17,367 bases of DNA from contig JAHEEB010000009.1 in NCBI GenBank assembly GCA_024640925.1, positions 1 through 17,367 on the forward strand, given 5' to 3'. The notes beneath the pieces were generated by a model, which saw nothing but the letters and a program-made list of their open reading frames with translations, was not told the DNA's origin and searched no databases. Below, one piece after another: positions 1-7,259 of the stretch. A program made the translations under genes and the position numbers. Origin of the DNA: Bacteroidota bacterium (GTDB lineage: Bacteria; Bacteroidota; Bacteroidia; Bacteroidales; UBA10428). Each line of letters opens with the position of its first letter. The first letter of the stretch is position 1.

Positions 1-35
1 AAAATTAGTTTAGCTGCCTGATTTTCAGCATTGTT

Positions 36-90
36 TTAACAATCTTTAACATCCATTGTCAGATCTTAACAAAGCTTCTCCTTATTTTTG
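36..90 (+). promoter_or_regulatory. candidate promoter with phased TTAAC repeats
   Basis: The octamer at 83-90 (TATTTTTG) matches the Bacteroidota -7 consensus TAnnTTTG and lies 20 bp before the ATG of the exported-protein gene. A TTG at 56-58 is the nearest -33 candidate, but the 24-bp gap is longer than usual. Three copies of TTAAC with similar flanks start at 36, 46 and 66, spaced 10 and 20 bp (one and two helical turns), which suggests an operator. The promoter call rests on consensus matching only. Confidence 0.35.
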
Positions 91-110
91 TTTCATAAGT
101 TTTATTAAAA

Positions 111-521
111 ATGCAAACAAAATCGCGCTTAATATTACTAACAATTGCTCTAATCCTTATAGGGTCAGTTCAACAAATTTTTGGAATTGAAGTTGATCTG
201 CAGTCAAAAACGGATACTGCGGTTATTGATACAAATGTCACAGTAGATCTTCCAATGTATGTTGGCACGGAACAGGGAATTATAATAACAATGCTTTCAT
301 TTGAAAATATTGAATGTACAGAATGCCAGAATCATTCTATATCTTTTTATGACTATCATACAAATACAGATAATTATACGGAACTCTGTGCTAACAGATT
401 AAATTATGGCACATATATTGAAGAAAATAATAGAAACAGAAATTTTACAACAACTAAAGAAGAGCATTTATGCAACGGTGACGACCCGAAAACCGTCTTA
501 ATTAATAGAAAAGATTTCTGA
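111..521 (+). CDS. small exported protein of unknown function
   Basis: This 136-residue protein is not recognised. It begins with a basic stretch (QTKSR) and a hydrophobic run at about residues 6-24, which is a typical Sec signal peptide, with likely cleavage near residue 25 (after IFG). The mature part of about 110 residues is polar, rich in Asn, Thr and Glu, and has four cysteines: a CxxC pair at 69/72, plus 93 and 121. These could form disulfides or bind a metal. There is no lipobox, membrane anchor, or type IX sorting tail in the remaining sequence. The ATG at 111 sits 20 bp after a good -7 box. The abrupt end and the lack of a recognisable fold leave open that it is a truncated relic of a longer secreted protein. 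It stands alone: the next gene on the same strand is aspS, 2.7 kb away. Confidence 0.55.
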   Translation: MQTKSRLILLTIALILIGSVQQIFGIEVDLQSKTDTAVIDTNVTVDLPMYVGTEQGIIITMLSFENIECTECQNHSISFYDYHTNTDNYTELCANRLNYGTYIEENNRNRNFTTTKEEHLCNGDDPKTVLINRKDF

Positions 522-588
522 TGTGGGTCAAATTAATAATTCGCTAAGTTTTGATTCTTTTTCATAGGTTTTTTAATGGGTTAGGGTA

Positions 589-616
589 ACAGAGAGGGCT
601 AAAAAGCCCTTTCTGT
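589..616. terminator. 12-bp hairpin between convergent genes
   Basis: The arms at 589-600 and 605-616 pair over 12 bp (one G-T wobble) around an AAAA loop, with a GC-rich core AGGGCT/AGCCCT. The hairpin begins 5 bp after the stop codon of the minus-strand hybrid kinase and 68 bp after the stop of the plus-strand exported protein, so it can end both transcripts. The T-rich tail is modest on the plus strand (CATTTTA) and poor on the minus strand. Confidence 0.65.
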
Positions 617-620
617 CATT

Positions 621-2615
621 TTATACACTTGATTTAGCAATTTCTTTCAGCAGATATTTAGTAAGTATTTGTATTAATTTTTCACGCATTACTGGTTTGC
701 TCAGATAATCGACACAACCAGCTTCCAAACAAACTTTTTTATCGCTTTCCATAGCATATGCTGTAATTGCAACAATTGGTAAATCAGGTCTTGTATGAGA
801 AATATACCGGGTAGCATCAAGGCCATTAACTTCGGGCATTTTAATATCCATAAGGATCAAATTTATTTTTGAATCACTCTCCGACAAATTAATAGCCTCA
901 ATTCCATTTTTTGCCCTTAATATTTCAATTCCAGTATTTCTTAATGACTCTCTTAAGTAATAGAAATTTATATCCTCATCCTCGGCTACTAAGATCCTAA
1001 AACCCCTGAAATTAACATCTGAAATTTGTTCATCTGTGCTAATTTGTGAAATTGATGGTGTTTCGGAAGTTTCTATATAGGGTAGGAAAAAATAAAAATT
1101 CGAGCCTTTGTTCGGAACTGAAGAAACCCAAATGTTGCCCCCCAATAGATTTACTATATTTTTACAAATTGACAATCCTAGCCCCGTTCCATATGGATTC
1201 CTGTCTAAATCATTATCTACCTGTATAAAACGTTCAAAAATTTTCTCCTGCATATTATAAGGAATACCTGTTCCGGTATCTTTGACAAAAAAATAAACTA
1301 ATTTATTTTCTGCAACCTTATATCCAACCTCTATTTGGCCCTGTTCAGTAAATTTCAAAGCATTTCCTAACAGGTTTGAGAGAGCCTGCTTTAATCTCTT
1401 AGGATCTGTGCGGATAGAAACCCCCTTTTCATGATCTAAAACACTCAGGATAAGCTTTATTTTTTCTTTTCCATTCCTAACCAGTAATTCACTGTATAAC
1501 TTATGTAAATCATCAAGTATATCAAACAAAACTGTGTTTTTAGGACAAATTTTAAGTTGCTTCGATTCTATCTTGGCTACATCAATTACATCCTCAATAA
1601 TATTTAATAAATCGTTGCTGCTTTTCTTTATAAGGTTGAGATATTCATTTCGTTCATTAGGACTAGGATTCGACATTGTAAGTAATTCTGCAAAACCGAC
1701 AATAGCATTCATTGGGGTTCGAATTTCATGTGACATATTAGCCAAAAACGAGGTCTTAAGTTTATCTGAATCTTCTGCTTTTTCCCTCGATTTTTCCAAC
1801 CTGATTTCGAGCTCTTTCCATCTGCTAACATCAATAAAGCTGAGAAGAACATTCCCTGTTTCCTTTAAACTGCACAAAGTAGCCTGAAAAAAACCATCCA
1901 TGTTGTTTATTCTCAAGCAAATTTCAAAATTGCTCTCTTTACGATCAGAAATAATAAAATCTTCTATCCTGGTTTGAAGAGAACCACTTCCATCTTTCTT
2001 TGATCTTCGTCTGACAGAATCCCAGTTTTGAGAAATAATTTTTGCTGCTTTGTTGCTTCGGACAATCTCAAAGGAAGAATTGATAATCAGAATTGGATAA
2101 TTAATTTTCTCAAAAATAATTTCAAATAAAATTTCGGAATAATTTTGATTTGCTTTTAAAGAACCGTGCTTTACAACTAAATCATAAGCATTTGTAAAAG
2201 AAATCTCCAGACTATCGAAACATTGATTTATAATGTTTTTAAAAGACTGCTTTTCGTTTTCCACAAAATAAAAATTCTCGATAATATTTAAATAAGCTTT
2301 TCTGATTATCTTTAAAAAAGATATATAAATATGCAATGGTATATTGTTATGCAGGCACTTGTCTCTTTCTTTTCTTACAGCAATTAAGAAAGGTTCCGTA
2401 TAAGGGTTAGAATAATTTTGATTAGCGGTTTCGGAAAACAGCGTTATTGCTTCAACAACAAGGTTTGAATAATTGTTGATTGTCAGTTGCCATGAGTTAT
2501 TAGTAAGCAAAGAGATGTTAAAGCCACGATAATTTTTAACAATTTCTACACATTTTGCTACTATGTGTTCCTCGCTCTTTAATATGAAGGTTTGAAGTTT
2601 ATCCCTTTGTTCCAT
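621..2615 (-). CDS. hybrid sensor histidine kinase with C-terminal receiver
   Basis: This is a 664-residue cytoplasmic hybrid kinase. Domains in order: an all-helical N-terminal region (about 1-155) with no transmembrane segments, vaguely like the N-terminal domain of RsbR-type proteins; a PAS-like domain (about 165-270); a short coiled-coil linker; a HisKA domain with the phospho-acceptor His in SHEIRTP (about 296); a HATPase domain with N box (NLLGNALKF), G1 (DTGTGI, about 446) and G2 (GTGLGL, about 476); and a receiver domain with acidic residues VAEDED, phospho-Asp in LMDIKMPE (about 590) and the conserved Lys of LSKP (about 640). All catalytic residues are present. A GTG one codon upstream also reads in frame; the ATG at 2613-2615 is preferred. 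There is no output DNA-binding domain and no cognate regulator next door, so it probably passes phosphate to a partner encoded elsewhere. The signal is unknown. Confidence 0.9.
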   Translation of the reverse strand: MEQRDKLQTFILKSEEHIVAKCVEIVKNYRGFNISLLTNNSWQLTINNYSNLVVEAITLFSETANQNYSNPYTEPFLIAVRKERDKCLHNNIPLHIYISFLKIIRKAYLNIIENFYFVENEKQSFKNIINQCFDSLEISFTNAYDLVVKHGSLKANQNYSEILFEIIFEKINYPILIINSSFEIVRSNKAAKIISQNWDSVRRRSKKDGSGSLQTRIEDFIISDRKESNFEICLRINNMDGFFQATLCSLKETGNVLLSFIDVSRWKELEIRLEKSREKAEDSDKLKTSFLANMSHEIRTPMNAIVGFAELLTMSNPSPNERNEYLNLIKKSSNDLLNIIEDVIDVAKIESKQLKICPKNTVLFDILDDLHKLYSELLVRNGKEKIKLILSVLDHEKGVSIRTDPKRLKQALSNLLGNALKFTEQGQIEVGYKVAENKLVYFFVKDTGTGIPYNMQEKIFERFIQVDNDLDRNPYGTGLGLSICKNIVNLLGGNIWVSSVPNKGSNFYFFLPYIETSETPSISQISTDEQISDVNFRGFRILVAEDEDINFYYLRESLRNTGIEILRAKNGIEAINLSESDSKINLILMDIKMPEVNGLDATRYISHTRPDLPIVAITAYAMESDKKVCLEAGCVDYLSKPVMREKLIQILTKYLLKEIAKSSV

Positions 2616-2641
2616 CACCTAACAGGCTATTGGTTGAAAGC

Positions 2642-2649
2642 TAAAGATA
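2642..2649 (-). promoter_or_regulatory. weak -7 box upstream of the hybrid kinase
   Basis: On the minus strand the octamer TATCTTTA is one mismatch from TAnnTTTG and lies 26 bp before the kinase ATG. The nearest TTG upstream (2673-2675) is 23 bp away, longer than the usual -33/-7 spacing. Assigned by consensus only. Confidence 0.28.
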
Positions 2650-2660
2650 AGTGTAGTTTA

Positions 2661-2694
2661 AATTAAAAATCTCAAGCCGCAAATGAGATCTTTT
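2661..2694 (-). terminator. rho-independent terminator after tadA
   Basis: Read on the minus strand, AAAA-(G)-ATCTCA pairs with TGAGAT-TTTT around a 9-base loop, with arms at 2684-2694 and 2665-2674 and one bulged base. The run continues into a T-rich tail (TTTTTAATT). It lies about 35 bp after the tadA stop and separates tadA from the kinase gene. A smaller inverted repeat (AGTGA/TCACT, 2705-2720) sits between the tadA stop and this hairpin. Confidence 0.55.
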
Positions 2695-2726
2695 ACCTTC
2701 ATTAAGTGAGATATATCACTAAAACA

Positions 2727-3179
2727 TTAAATTCTTCGTTTTAGGGAAAAAAAATCTTTTATCAGCTGGCTACATTCGTGCTCCATGATACCATATTGAA
2801 CCTGTGTTTTAACATGCAACAATGGTTGTTTGATTAAAGAAAACCCCCGTTTTGCATCAGTAGTACCTATGATTATTTCACTTATCTGCGACCAGAAAAG
2901 GGCTCCGGCACACATAACACATGGTTCAACCGTGACATACAGCGAACATTCATCGAGGTATTTGCTCCCCAGGAAATTAGCAGCGGCTGTAATCGCTTGC
3001 ATTTCGGCATGTGCCGTAACATCGTTGAGTGTTTCCGTGAGATTATGAGCACGGGCAATAATACAGTTCTTCGAAACAATAATTGCACCCACTGGTACTT
3101 CTTCCCTTTCAAATGCCTTCCTGGCTTCTTTTAATGCTTCCTTCATGAAATATTCATGAGAAAAAATCATTTGTTCCAT
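2727..3179 (-). CDS. tadA: tRNA-specific adenosine deaminase TadA
   Basis: The 150-residue product belongs to the cytidine/deoxycytidylate deaminase-like zinc fold. The zinc and catalytic signature is complete: H57-A-E59 (HAE) and P-C87-V-M-C90. Together with the VPVGAIIV strand and the N-terminal helix (EYFMKEALKEA) it fits TadA, which converts A34 to inosine in the anticodon of tRNA-Arg(ACG). Length is normal for the family (about 145-170). An in-frame TTG codon 33 bp upstream would add 11 residues (CPITDIQNKS...) unlike the family, so I chose the ATG at 3177-3179. The gene is divergent from aspS and ends before a rho-independent terminator, so it is probably monocistronic. A general nucleoside or guanine deaminase is the alternative, but the motif spacing favours TadA. 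Confidence 0.88.
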   Translation of the reverse strand: MEQMIFSHEYFMKEALKEARKAFEREEVPVGAIIVSKNCIIARAHNLTETLNDVTAHAEMQAITAAANFLGSKYLDECSLYVTVEPCVMCAGALFWSQISEIIIGTTDAKRGFSLIKQPLLHVKTQVQYGIMEHECSQLIKDFFSLKRRI

Positions 3180-3256
3180 TGATTTGTTTTGTATGTCTGT
3201 TATCGGGCACAATTTTCTTTTTATCTTCGTGCCAGAGAAATCAAAAATAATAGTTT
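3180..3256. promoter_or_regulatory. divergent promoter region tadA / aspS
   Basis: This is the 77-bp gap between two divergent starts. On the plus strand TATCTTCG (3222-3229) is one mismatch from TAnnTTTG and lies 27 bp before aspS. On the minus strand TATTTTTG (3242-3249) matches the consensus exactly and lies 62 bp before tadA. No convincing -33 TTTG is seen for either, so both boxes are tentative. Confidence 0.35.
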
Positions 3257-5014
3257 ATGTACAGAACACATACTTGTGGTGAGTTAAATCTGACAAATGT
3301 CGGACAAAAAGTTGTCTTAAGTGGCTGGGTTCAGCGTTCGCGCGAGTTAGGAGGAATGACATTCATTGATTTACGCGACAGATACGGAATTACACAACTT
3401 GCTTTTAATCTTGAAACCAATGCGGAACTCTGTTCAGAGGCCAGAAAACTTGGTCGTGAATATGTAGTGCAGGTTGAAGGGATTGTTACAGAACGTCACA
3501 GCAAAAACCTAAAAATCCAGACTGGAGAGATTGAAATTATCGTTGACAAAATAAATATTCTGAATCCTGCAGAGCTTCCCCCCTTCACTATCGAAACCGA
3601 AACTGATGGAGGAGAAGAACTCCGCATGAAATACCGCTATCTTGATCTTCGACGTTATGTTATGCGCGACGCGCTGATGTTACGGCACCAAATAGCCCAG
3701 GAGGCCCGGAAATATTTAAGTAATGAAGAGTTTCTTGAAATTGAAACACCCGTAATGATTAAATCTACCCCTGAGGGCGCACGCGATTTCGTTGTACCTT
3801 CGAGGATGAACCCAGGACAGTTTTATGCTTTACCCCAGTCCCCGCAAACCTTTAAGCAATTGCTGATGGTGGCCGGTTATGACAAGTATTTTCAGATTGT
3901 GAAATGCTTCCGCGATGAGGATTTACGTGCCGACAGACAACCGGAATTCACCCAAATCGATTGTGAAATGGCTTTTGTTGAGCAGGAAGATATTCTCGTT
4001 ATGTTTGAAGGATTGATAAAACATCTGTTCAAGGAAGTTTTAGATAAAAAGATGGAAGAGCCATTTCCAAGGATGACATTTGAAGATGCCATGAGCTTTT
4101 ATGGAAATGATAAACCAGATATTCGTTTCGGAATGAAGATCCACGATATTACTACTCTTACAAAAGGAAAAGGATTTAAAGTATTTGACGATGCAGCATA
4201 TATAGGTGGAATTAATGCAAACGATTGTTCCGAATACACCCGTAAACAACTCGATGAACTGACTGCATTTGTTACCCGCCCCCAGATAGGTGCAAAGGGA
4301 CTAGTCTGGGTAAAATGGAATGCTGATGGCACATTTAAATCGACCATCGATAAATTCTATAGTGAAGAAGATCTAAAGAAATGGGCTGAAATGCTCAAAT
4401 CTAAACCTGGTGATTTAATCCTGATTCTTGCAGGTGAAAGAAAAGCAACATTAAAGGCTCTTAGTGAACTCAGGTTAGAAATGGGAACCCGTCTTGGACT
4501 GCGCGACAAGAAGACTTTCGCTCCCTTGTGGGTACTTGATTTTCCGCTCCTCGAATGGGATGAAGATACAAAACGGTTCTATGCAATGCACCATCCGTTT
4601 ACTTCGCCAAAAGCAGAGGACACTCAGTACCTTGATTCTGACCCCGGGAAAGTACGTGCCAATGCTTACGACCTTGTAATCAATGGGGTTGAAGTAGGTG
4701 GTGGTTCCATTCGAATACACGACCAGCATTTACAACAGAAAATGTTTAAAACCCTTGGATTTACCGAACAGGATGCTGAAATTCAATTTGGATTTCTGAT
4801 GAATGCTTTTAGATACGGCGCCCCTCCTCATGGTGGAATAGCTTTTGGATTCGACAGGCTAACGGCTTTATTTGCCGGTCTTGAATCAATCCGCGATGTA
4901 ATTGCTTTTCCAAAAAACAATTCAGGACGCGATTTGATGGTTGATACACCTTCTGAAATATCTCAGCAAGCGCTGGAAGAGCTTTCTATCCAGGTAAAAA
5001 AAGACCATAAATAA
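3257..5014 (+). CDS. aspS: aspartyl-tRNA synthetase
   Basis: This 585-residue class II synthetase charges tRNA-Asp with aspartate using ATP in the cytoplasm. The N-terminal OB-fold anticodon-binding domain (about 1-110) carries the typical start (YRTHTCGEL...[11 protein letters not shown]...FIDLRDRYG). The catalytic core follows, with YRYLDLRR, the QSPQ flipping loop (194-197) and motif 2 ([21 protein letters not shown], about 218-238). A bacterial GAD insertion domain lies around 280-420. Motif 3 contains [11 protein letters not shown] (525-535), with the conserved Arg at 534. Length and domain order are those of the bacterial-type enzyme, and no key residue is missing. It is divergent from tadA and is followed after 33 bp by a strong terminator. 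Whether it is tRNA-Asp-specific or also charges tRNA-Asn cannot be decided here. Confidence 0.97.
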   Translation: MYRTHTCGELNLTNVGQKVVLSGWVQRSRELGGMTFIDLRDRYGITQLAFNLETNAELCSEARKLGREYVVQVEGIVTERHSKNLKIQTGEIEIIVDKINILNPAELPPFTIETETDGGEELRMKYRYLDLRRYVMRDALMLRHQIAQEARKYLSNEEFLEIETPVMIKSTPEGARDFVVPSRMNPGQFYALPQSPQTFKQLLMVAGYDKYFQIVKCFRDEDLRADRQPEFTQIDCEMAFVEQEDILVMFEGLIKHLFKEVLDKKMEEPFPRMTFEDAMSFYGNDKPDIRFGMKIHDITTLTKGKGFKVFDDAAYIGGINANDCSEYTRKQLDELTAFVTRPQIGAKGLVWVKWNADGTFKSTIDKFYSEEDLKKWAEMLKSKPGDLILILAGERKATLKALSELRLEMGTRLGLRDKKTFAPLWVLDFPLLEWDEDTKRFYAMHHPFTSPKAEDTQYLDSDPGKVRANAYDLVINGVEVGGGSIRIHDQHLQQKMFKTLGFTEQDAEIQFGFLMNAFRYGAPPHGGIAFGFDRLTALFAGLESIRDVIAFPKNNSGRDLMVDTPSEISQQALEELSIQVKKDHK

Positions 5015-5047
5015 ACCCAAAGCATAAAAATATTGAATAATGCTTAC

Positions 5048-5082
5048 TAATAAAGCCTGACAAGCAATGTCGGGCTTTATTA
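5048..5082 (+). terminator. strong rho-independent terminator after aspS
   Basis: A 14-bp stem (arms 5048-5061 and 5069-5082, one G-T wobble) encloses a 7-base loop, AAGCAAT. The core is AAAGCC/GGGCTTT and the 3' arm ends in T-rich sequence. It starts 33 bp after the aspS stop. Confidence 0.75.
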
Positions 5083-5151
5083 TTCTCAAAAACAATCAAT
5101 AGAAGAAGAATTTTATTGTCCGAAACTTTGAGAATAACTAGCATTAAAATG

Positions 5152-5178
5152 GTGATAAGACCTTTGTTCTTTTATCAC
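5152..5178 (-). terminator. hairpin after the LytTR regulator gene
   Basis: Inverted arms GTGATAA (5152-5158) and TTATCAC (5172-5178), extended by a G-T and an A-T pair, enclose a 9-base loop. Read on the minus strand it starts 13 bp after the regulator stop codon and is followed by CATTTTAATG. It is a plausible end of the kinase-regulator transcript, with a weak U tract. Confidence 0.45.
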
Positions 5179-5191
5179 GAACTAAACCCGA

Positions 5192-5908
5192 CTATAAAAA
5201 ATTCTTATCTACAAACTCCTGAAACTTTTCCTTGTATTGTTCTCCAATAGGGATATATACACTACCAAAAACAATGCGATACCTGTCAATGGTATGAACC
5301 TGGTTCAGATTAACAATGTATGAACGGTGCACTCGCATAAATATAGATTCGGGGAGTTTTGATTCTATTGCTTTCAGAGTTGTCAGAGATAAAATTGCCT
5401 TCTGCTCATTTTTTAAATATACTTTCACATAATCCTTTAGACTTTCGATATAGATGATATCATCGAAGTTAATTCTGCGTATTTTGTAATCCGATTTAAG
5501 AAAAAGAAACCGGTTGTCTGAATTTATAGTAGTCGTCTCACTTTTTTGTTCAAGTTCTACAAGTCGTTTGGCTTTCTGAGCAGCTGCAAGAAATTCTTCA
5601 TAGTCAAAAGGTTTTAATAAATAATCTACGGCATCAAGCTTAAATCCTTCAATGGCATATTTTTCAAATGCGGTAGTAAAAACAATCTTTGGACCGCCTG
5701 CCAGATTGCGAGCCAGAGCTGTGCCGGTAAGATCCGGCATTTGTATGTCGAGAAAAACCAAATCTATTTGTTCTTTATCCAGAAATTCAATAGCAGTCAA
5801 CGGGTTGTCAAATGTACCTGCTAATTCAAGGAAAGGGGTTTTGCTTATGTACCCGGCTACAAGCTGAAGTGCCAATGGTTCATCGTCTATTGCTATTGTC
5901 CGTATCAT
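5192..5908 (-). CDS. LytTR-family response regulator
   Basis: The 238-residue product has an N-terminal receiver domain (about 1-115) with acidic pocket D8-D9-E10, phospho-acceptor D54 (VFLDIQMPD), Thr/Ser switch region VFTTAF and K99 (LLKP). After a linker it has a LytTR DNA-binding domain (about 132-236) with the hallmark FMRVHRSYIVNL and IYIESLKDYVKVY segments. LytTR proteins bind direct repeats in promoters as dimers and respond to phosphorylation by LytS/AgrC-type kinases. The start codon overlaps the kinase stop (ATGA at 5905-5908), indicating translational coupling, so the kinase upstream is its cognate partner. By position the likely target is the export operon 11938-7253, but no binding site has been identified. 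Confidence 0.93.
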   Translation of the reverse strand: MIRTIAIDDEPLALQLVAGYISKTPFLELAGTFDNPLTAIEFLDKEQIDLVFLDIQMPDLTGTALARNLAGGPKIVFTTAFEKYAIEGFKLDAVDYLLKPFDYEEFLAAAQKAKRLVELEQKSETTTINSDNRFLFLKSDYKIRRINFDDIIYIESLKDYVKVYLKNEQKAILSLTTLKAIESKLPESIFMRVHRSYIVNLNQVHTIDRYRIVFGSVYIPIGEQYKEKFQEFVDKNFL

Positions 5909-6996
5909 ATGGCTTTTGTTGCAGGTAATTTGATATCCAACACCACTTCAAAAATATGATCCTTTTCAGAGATAGAGAGTTTGTGTTGCTCATGGAACAA
6001 AAGGGCAAGCCGTTTTCTGATATTTTCCAGACCAATTCCGGATGCGTTTTCAATCTTTTCTTGTTTTTGACGGAAAATGCTGTTGCGACAGGTGAAATGA
6101 ATAGTGTCACCTTTACAACTCATATCAATGTGGATGAAGGATGGTTCCCTGTTGCTTACTCCATGTTTAAAAGCATTCTCGATAAATGAAACAAAAAGCA
6201 ACGGGGGTAAAACTATATTTTTTGCTTCATCAGGAAAAAACACTTTTAAATCCACACTTTCGTTTACTCTTAGTTTCATTAAATCGATATAGTTTTTCAT
6301 AAAATCGACCTCATGAGATAAAAATGTTTCGCTATGTTCCGATTCGTACAAAAGATAACGCATAAGTTTAGATAACTTCAGAACTGCTTTCTGTGCATCA
6401 TCTTTGCTTAATTCGATGAGTGAATAGATATTGTTGAGAGTATTAAAAAAGAAATGAGGGCTAACCTGGTTCTTTAACATGGCAAGCTCTGAATTCATGT
6501 GTTCCTGTTCAAGTTCTTTCCTTCGTTTTTCGTTTTGGATATATTTTTCACTGTATCTCAACCCCAGGCTTAATCCAGATACCAGAAAAGAAGTAAATAT
6601 GTAATTATAAACATGCATCCTTCTTGGCGGCTCCGGAACATTATATTCTTTCATTAATTTATCCATTGCCACATTGAAGGGTCTATTTGGTTGTTCCGGC
6701 CTAAAATATGTAAAAGTTAGCTGTATAAGCAGATAAATGCCAGCTATCAGAGACAGTAAAACAAGCAAGAAACTTTTCCTCCTGTTCCTGAAATACAGGA
6801 AAGGTATAAGTATAAAATAGGATATGTAAAATAGAAATACATAAGCTACAGCAAAAATGTATACAGTGATTAGAAAGAAAGGATCACGGCGTGTATTGAA
6901 CCCCATAAGGTAAACCGGCAAAACAAAGACAACCATCCATGCAAGTATATGCAAAATGATTACAAGTTTCTTACGGGAAAGCAACCCAATATTCAT
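5905..6996 (-). CDS. LytS-like membrane histidine kinase (His_kinase family)
   Basis: This 363-residue sensor kinase has four predicted transmembrane segments in the N-terminal part (about residues 10-30, 40-64, 76-96 and 128-148), almost no extracellular domain, and a short coiled coil (QNEKRRKELEQEHMNSELAMLK). The His_kinase motif LKNQVSPHFFFNTLNNIYSL has the phospho-acceptor His at about 181. The HATPase domain shows ENAFKHG (N box) and GIGLENIRKRL (G box). This is the usual Bacteroidota YehU/LytS arrangement. A TTG 24 bp upstream also opens the frame, but it overlaps a perfect -7 box (7018-7025), so I prefer the ATG at 6994-6996. It is coupled to the LytTR regulator by a 4-bp overlap. The stimulus is unknown; a compound handled by the neighbouring efflux system is a reasonable guess. 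Confidence 0.92.
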   Translation of the reverse strand: MNIGLLSRKKLVIILHILAWMVVFVLPVYLMGFNTRRDPFFLITVYIFAVAYVFLFYISYFILIPFLYFRNRRKSFLLVLLSLIAGIYLLIQLTFTYFRPEQPNRPFNVAMDKLMKEYNVPEPPRRMHVYNYIFTSFLVSGLSLGLRYSEKYIQNEKRRKELEQEHMNSELAMLKNQVSPHFFFNTLNNIYSLIELSKDDAQKAVLKLSKLMRYLLYESEHSETFLSHEVDFMKNYIDLMKLRVNESVDLKVFFPDEAKNIVLPPLLFVSFIENAFKHGVSNREPSFIHIDMSCKGDTIHFTCRNSIFRQKQEKIENASGIGLENIRKRLALLFHEQHKLSISEKDHIFEVVLDIKLPATKAI

Positions 6997-7017
6997 TTGT
7001 TCAGATTTTGTTTTATT

Positions 7018-7025
7018 CAAAGCTA
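7018..7025 (-). promoter_or_regulatory. candidate -7 box for the kinase-regulator pair
   Basis: TAGCTTTG on the minus strand is an exact match to TAnnTTTG and lies 21 bp before the preferred ATG of the kinase, between it and the heptamer array. A clear -33 TTTG at the right spacing is not seen; the position falls on the outermost, degenerate heptamer. If real, the two-component pair can be transcribed separately from the export operon. Confidence 0.4.
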
Positions 7026-7044
7026 CAAATTTTAAGGTTATATG

Positions 7045-7259
7045 GTAATCAGTGATCAGTGATCAGTGATCAGTGATCGGTGATCGGTGATCGGTGATCG
7101 GTGATCAGTTTTCGGTAGTACTGATCAGTGATCGGTGATCGGTGATCAGTGATCGGTGATCGGTGATCGGTGATCAGTGATCGGTGATCAGTTTTCGGTA
7201 GTACTGATCACTGATCACTGATCACTATTTACTGATCTCTATTCACTATTCACTATTCA
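7045..7259. repeat. heptamer tandem-repeat array with higher-order structure
   Basis: On the plus strand 7045-7107 is nine heptamers of type GTGATCA/GTGATCG (the first is GTAATCA). Then comes the 20-mer GTTTTCGGTAGTACTGATCA (7108-7127). The same pattern repeats: nine heptamers at 7128-7190 and an identical 20-mer at 7191-7210. The two composite units are exactly 83 bp each. From 7204 the orientation flips: CTGATCA x3, CTATTTA, CTGATCT, CTATTCA x3, in strict 7-bp phase to 7259. The last copy contains the stop codon of the permease gene. GATC occurs 22 times between 7054 and 7237. The left arm (GATCAGT)n and the right arm (ACTGATC)n are inverted relative to each other, so either strand could fold into a long hairpin. 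There is no protein-coding potential. Similar intergenic heptamer arrays are known in cyanobacteria (STRR) and I believe occur in Bacteroidota; the function is unknown. Confidence 0.95.

Noticed and set aside
1534..1887. 117-codon open frame on the plus strand inside the hybrid kinase gene
   Set aside because: It is antisense to well-conserved HisKA/PAS coding sequence and shows no protein-like features of its own.
2705..2720. AGTGA/TCACT inverted repeat as the main tadA terminator
   Set aside because: The stem is only 5 bp and lacks a T tract. The hairpin at 2661-2694 with a T-rich tail is the better candidate.
3180..3212. Upstream TTG start for tadA (adds 11 residues)
   Set aside because: The extra residues do not fit the family, and an ATG in frame gives the normal TadA N-terminus.
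6997..7020. Upstream TTG start for the LytS-like kinase
   Set aside because: It overlaps an exact -7 box, and the ATG at 6994-6996 is a better start codon.
7045..7259. Repeat array as a possible CRISPR
   Set aside because: The units are 7 bp with no unique spacers, and no cas gene is present. The only spacer-like element is an identical 20-mer.
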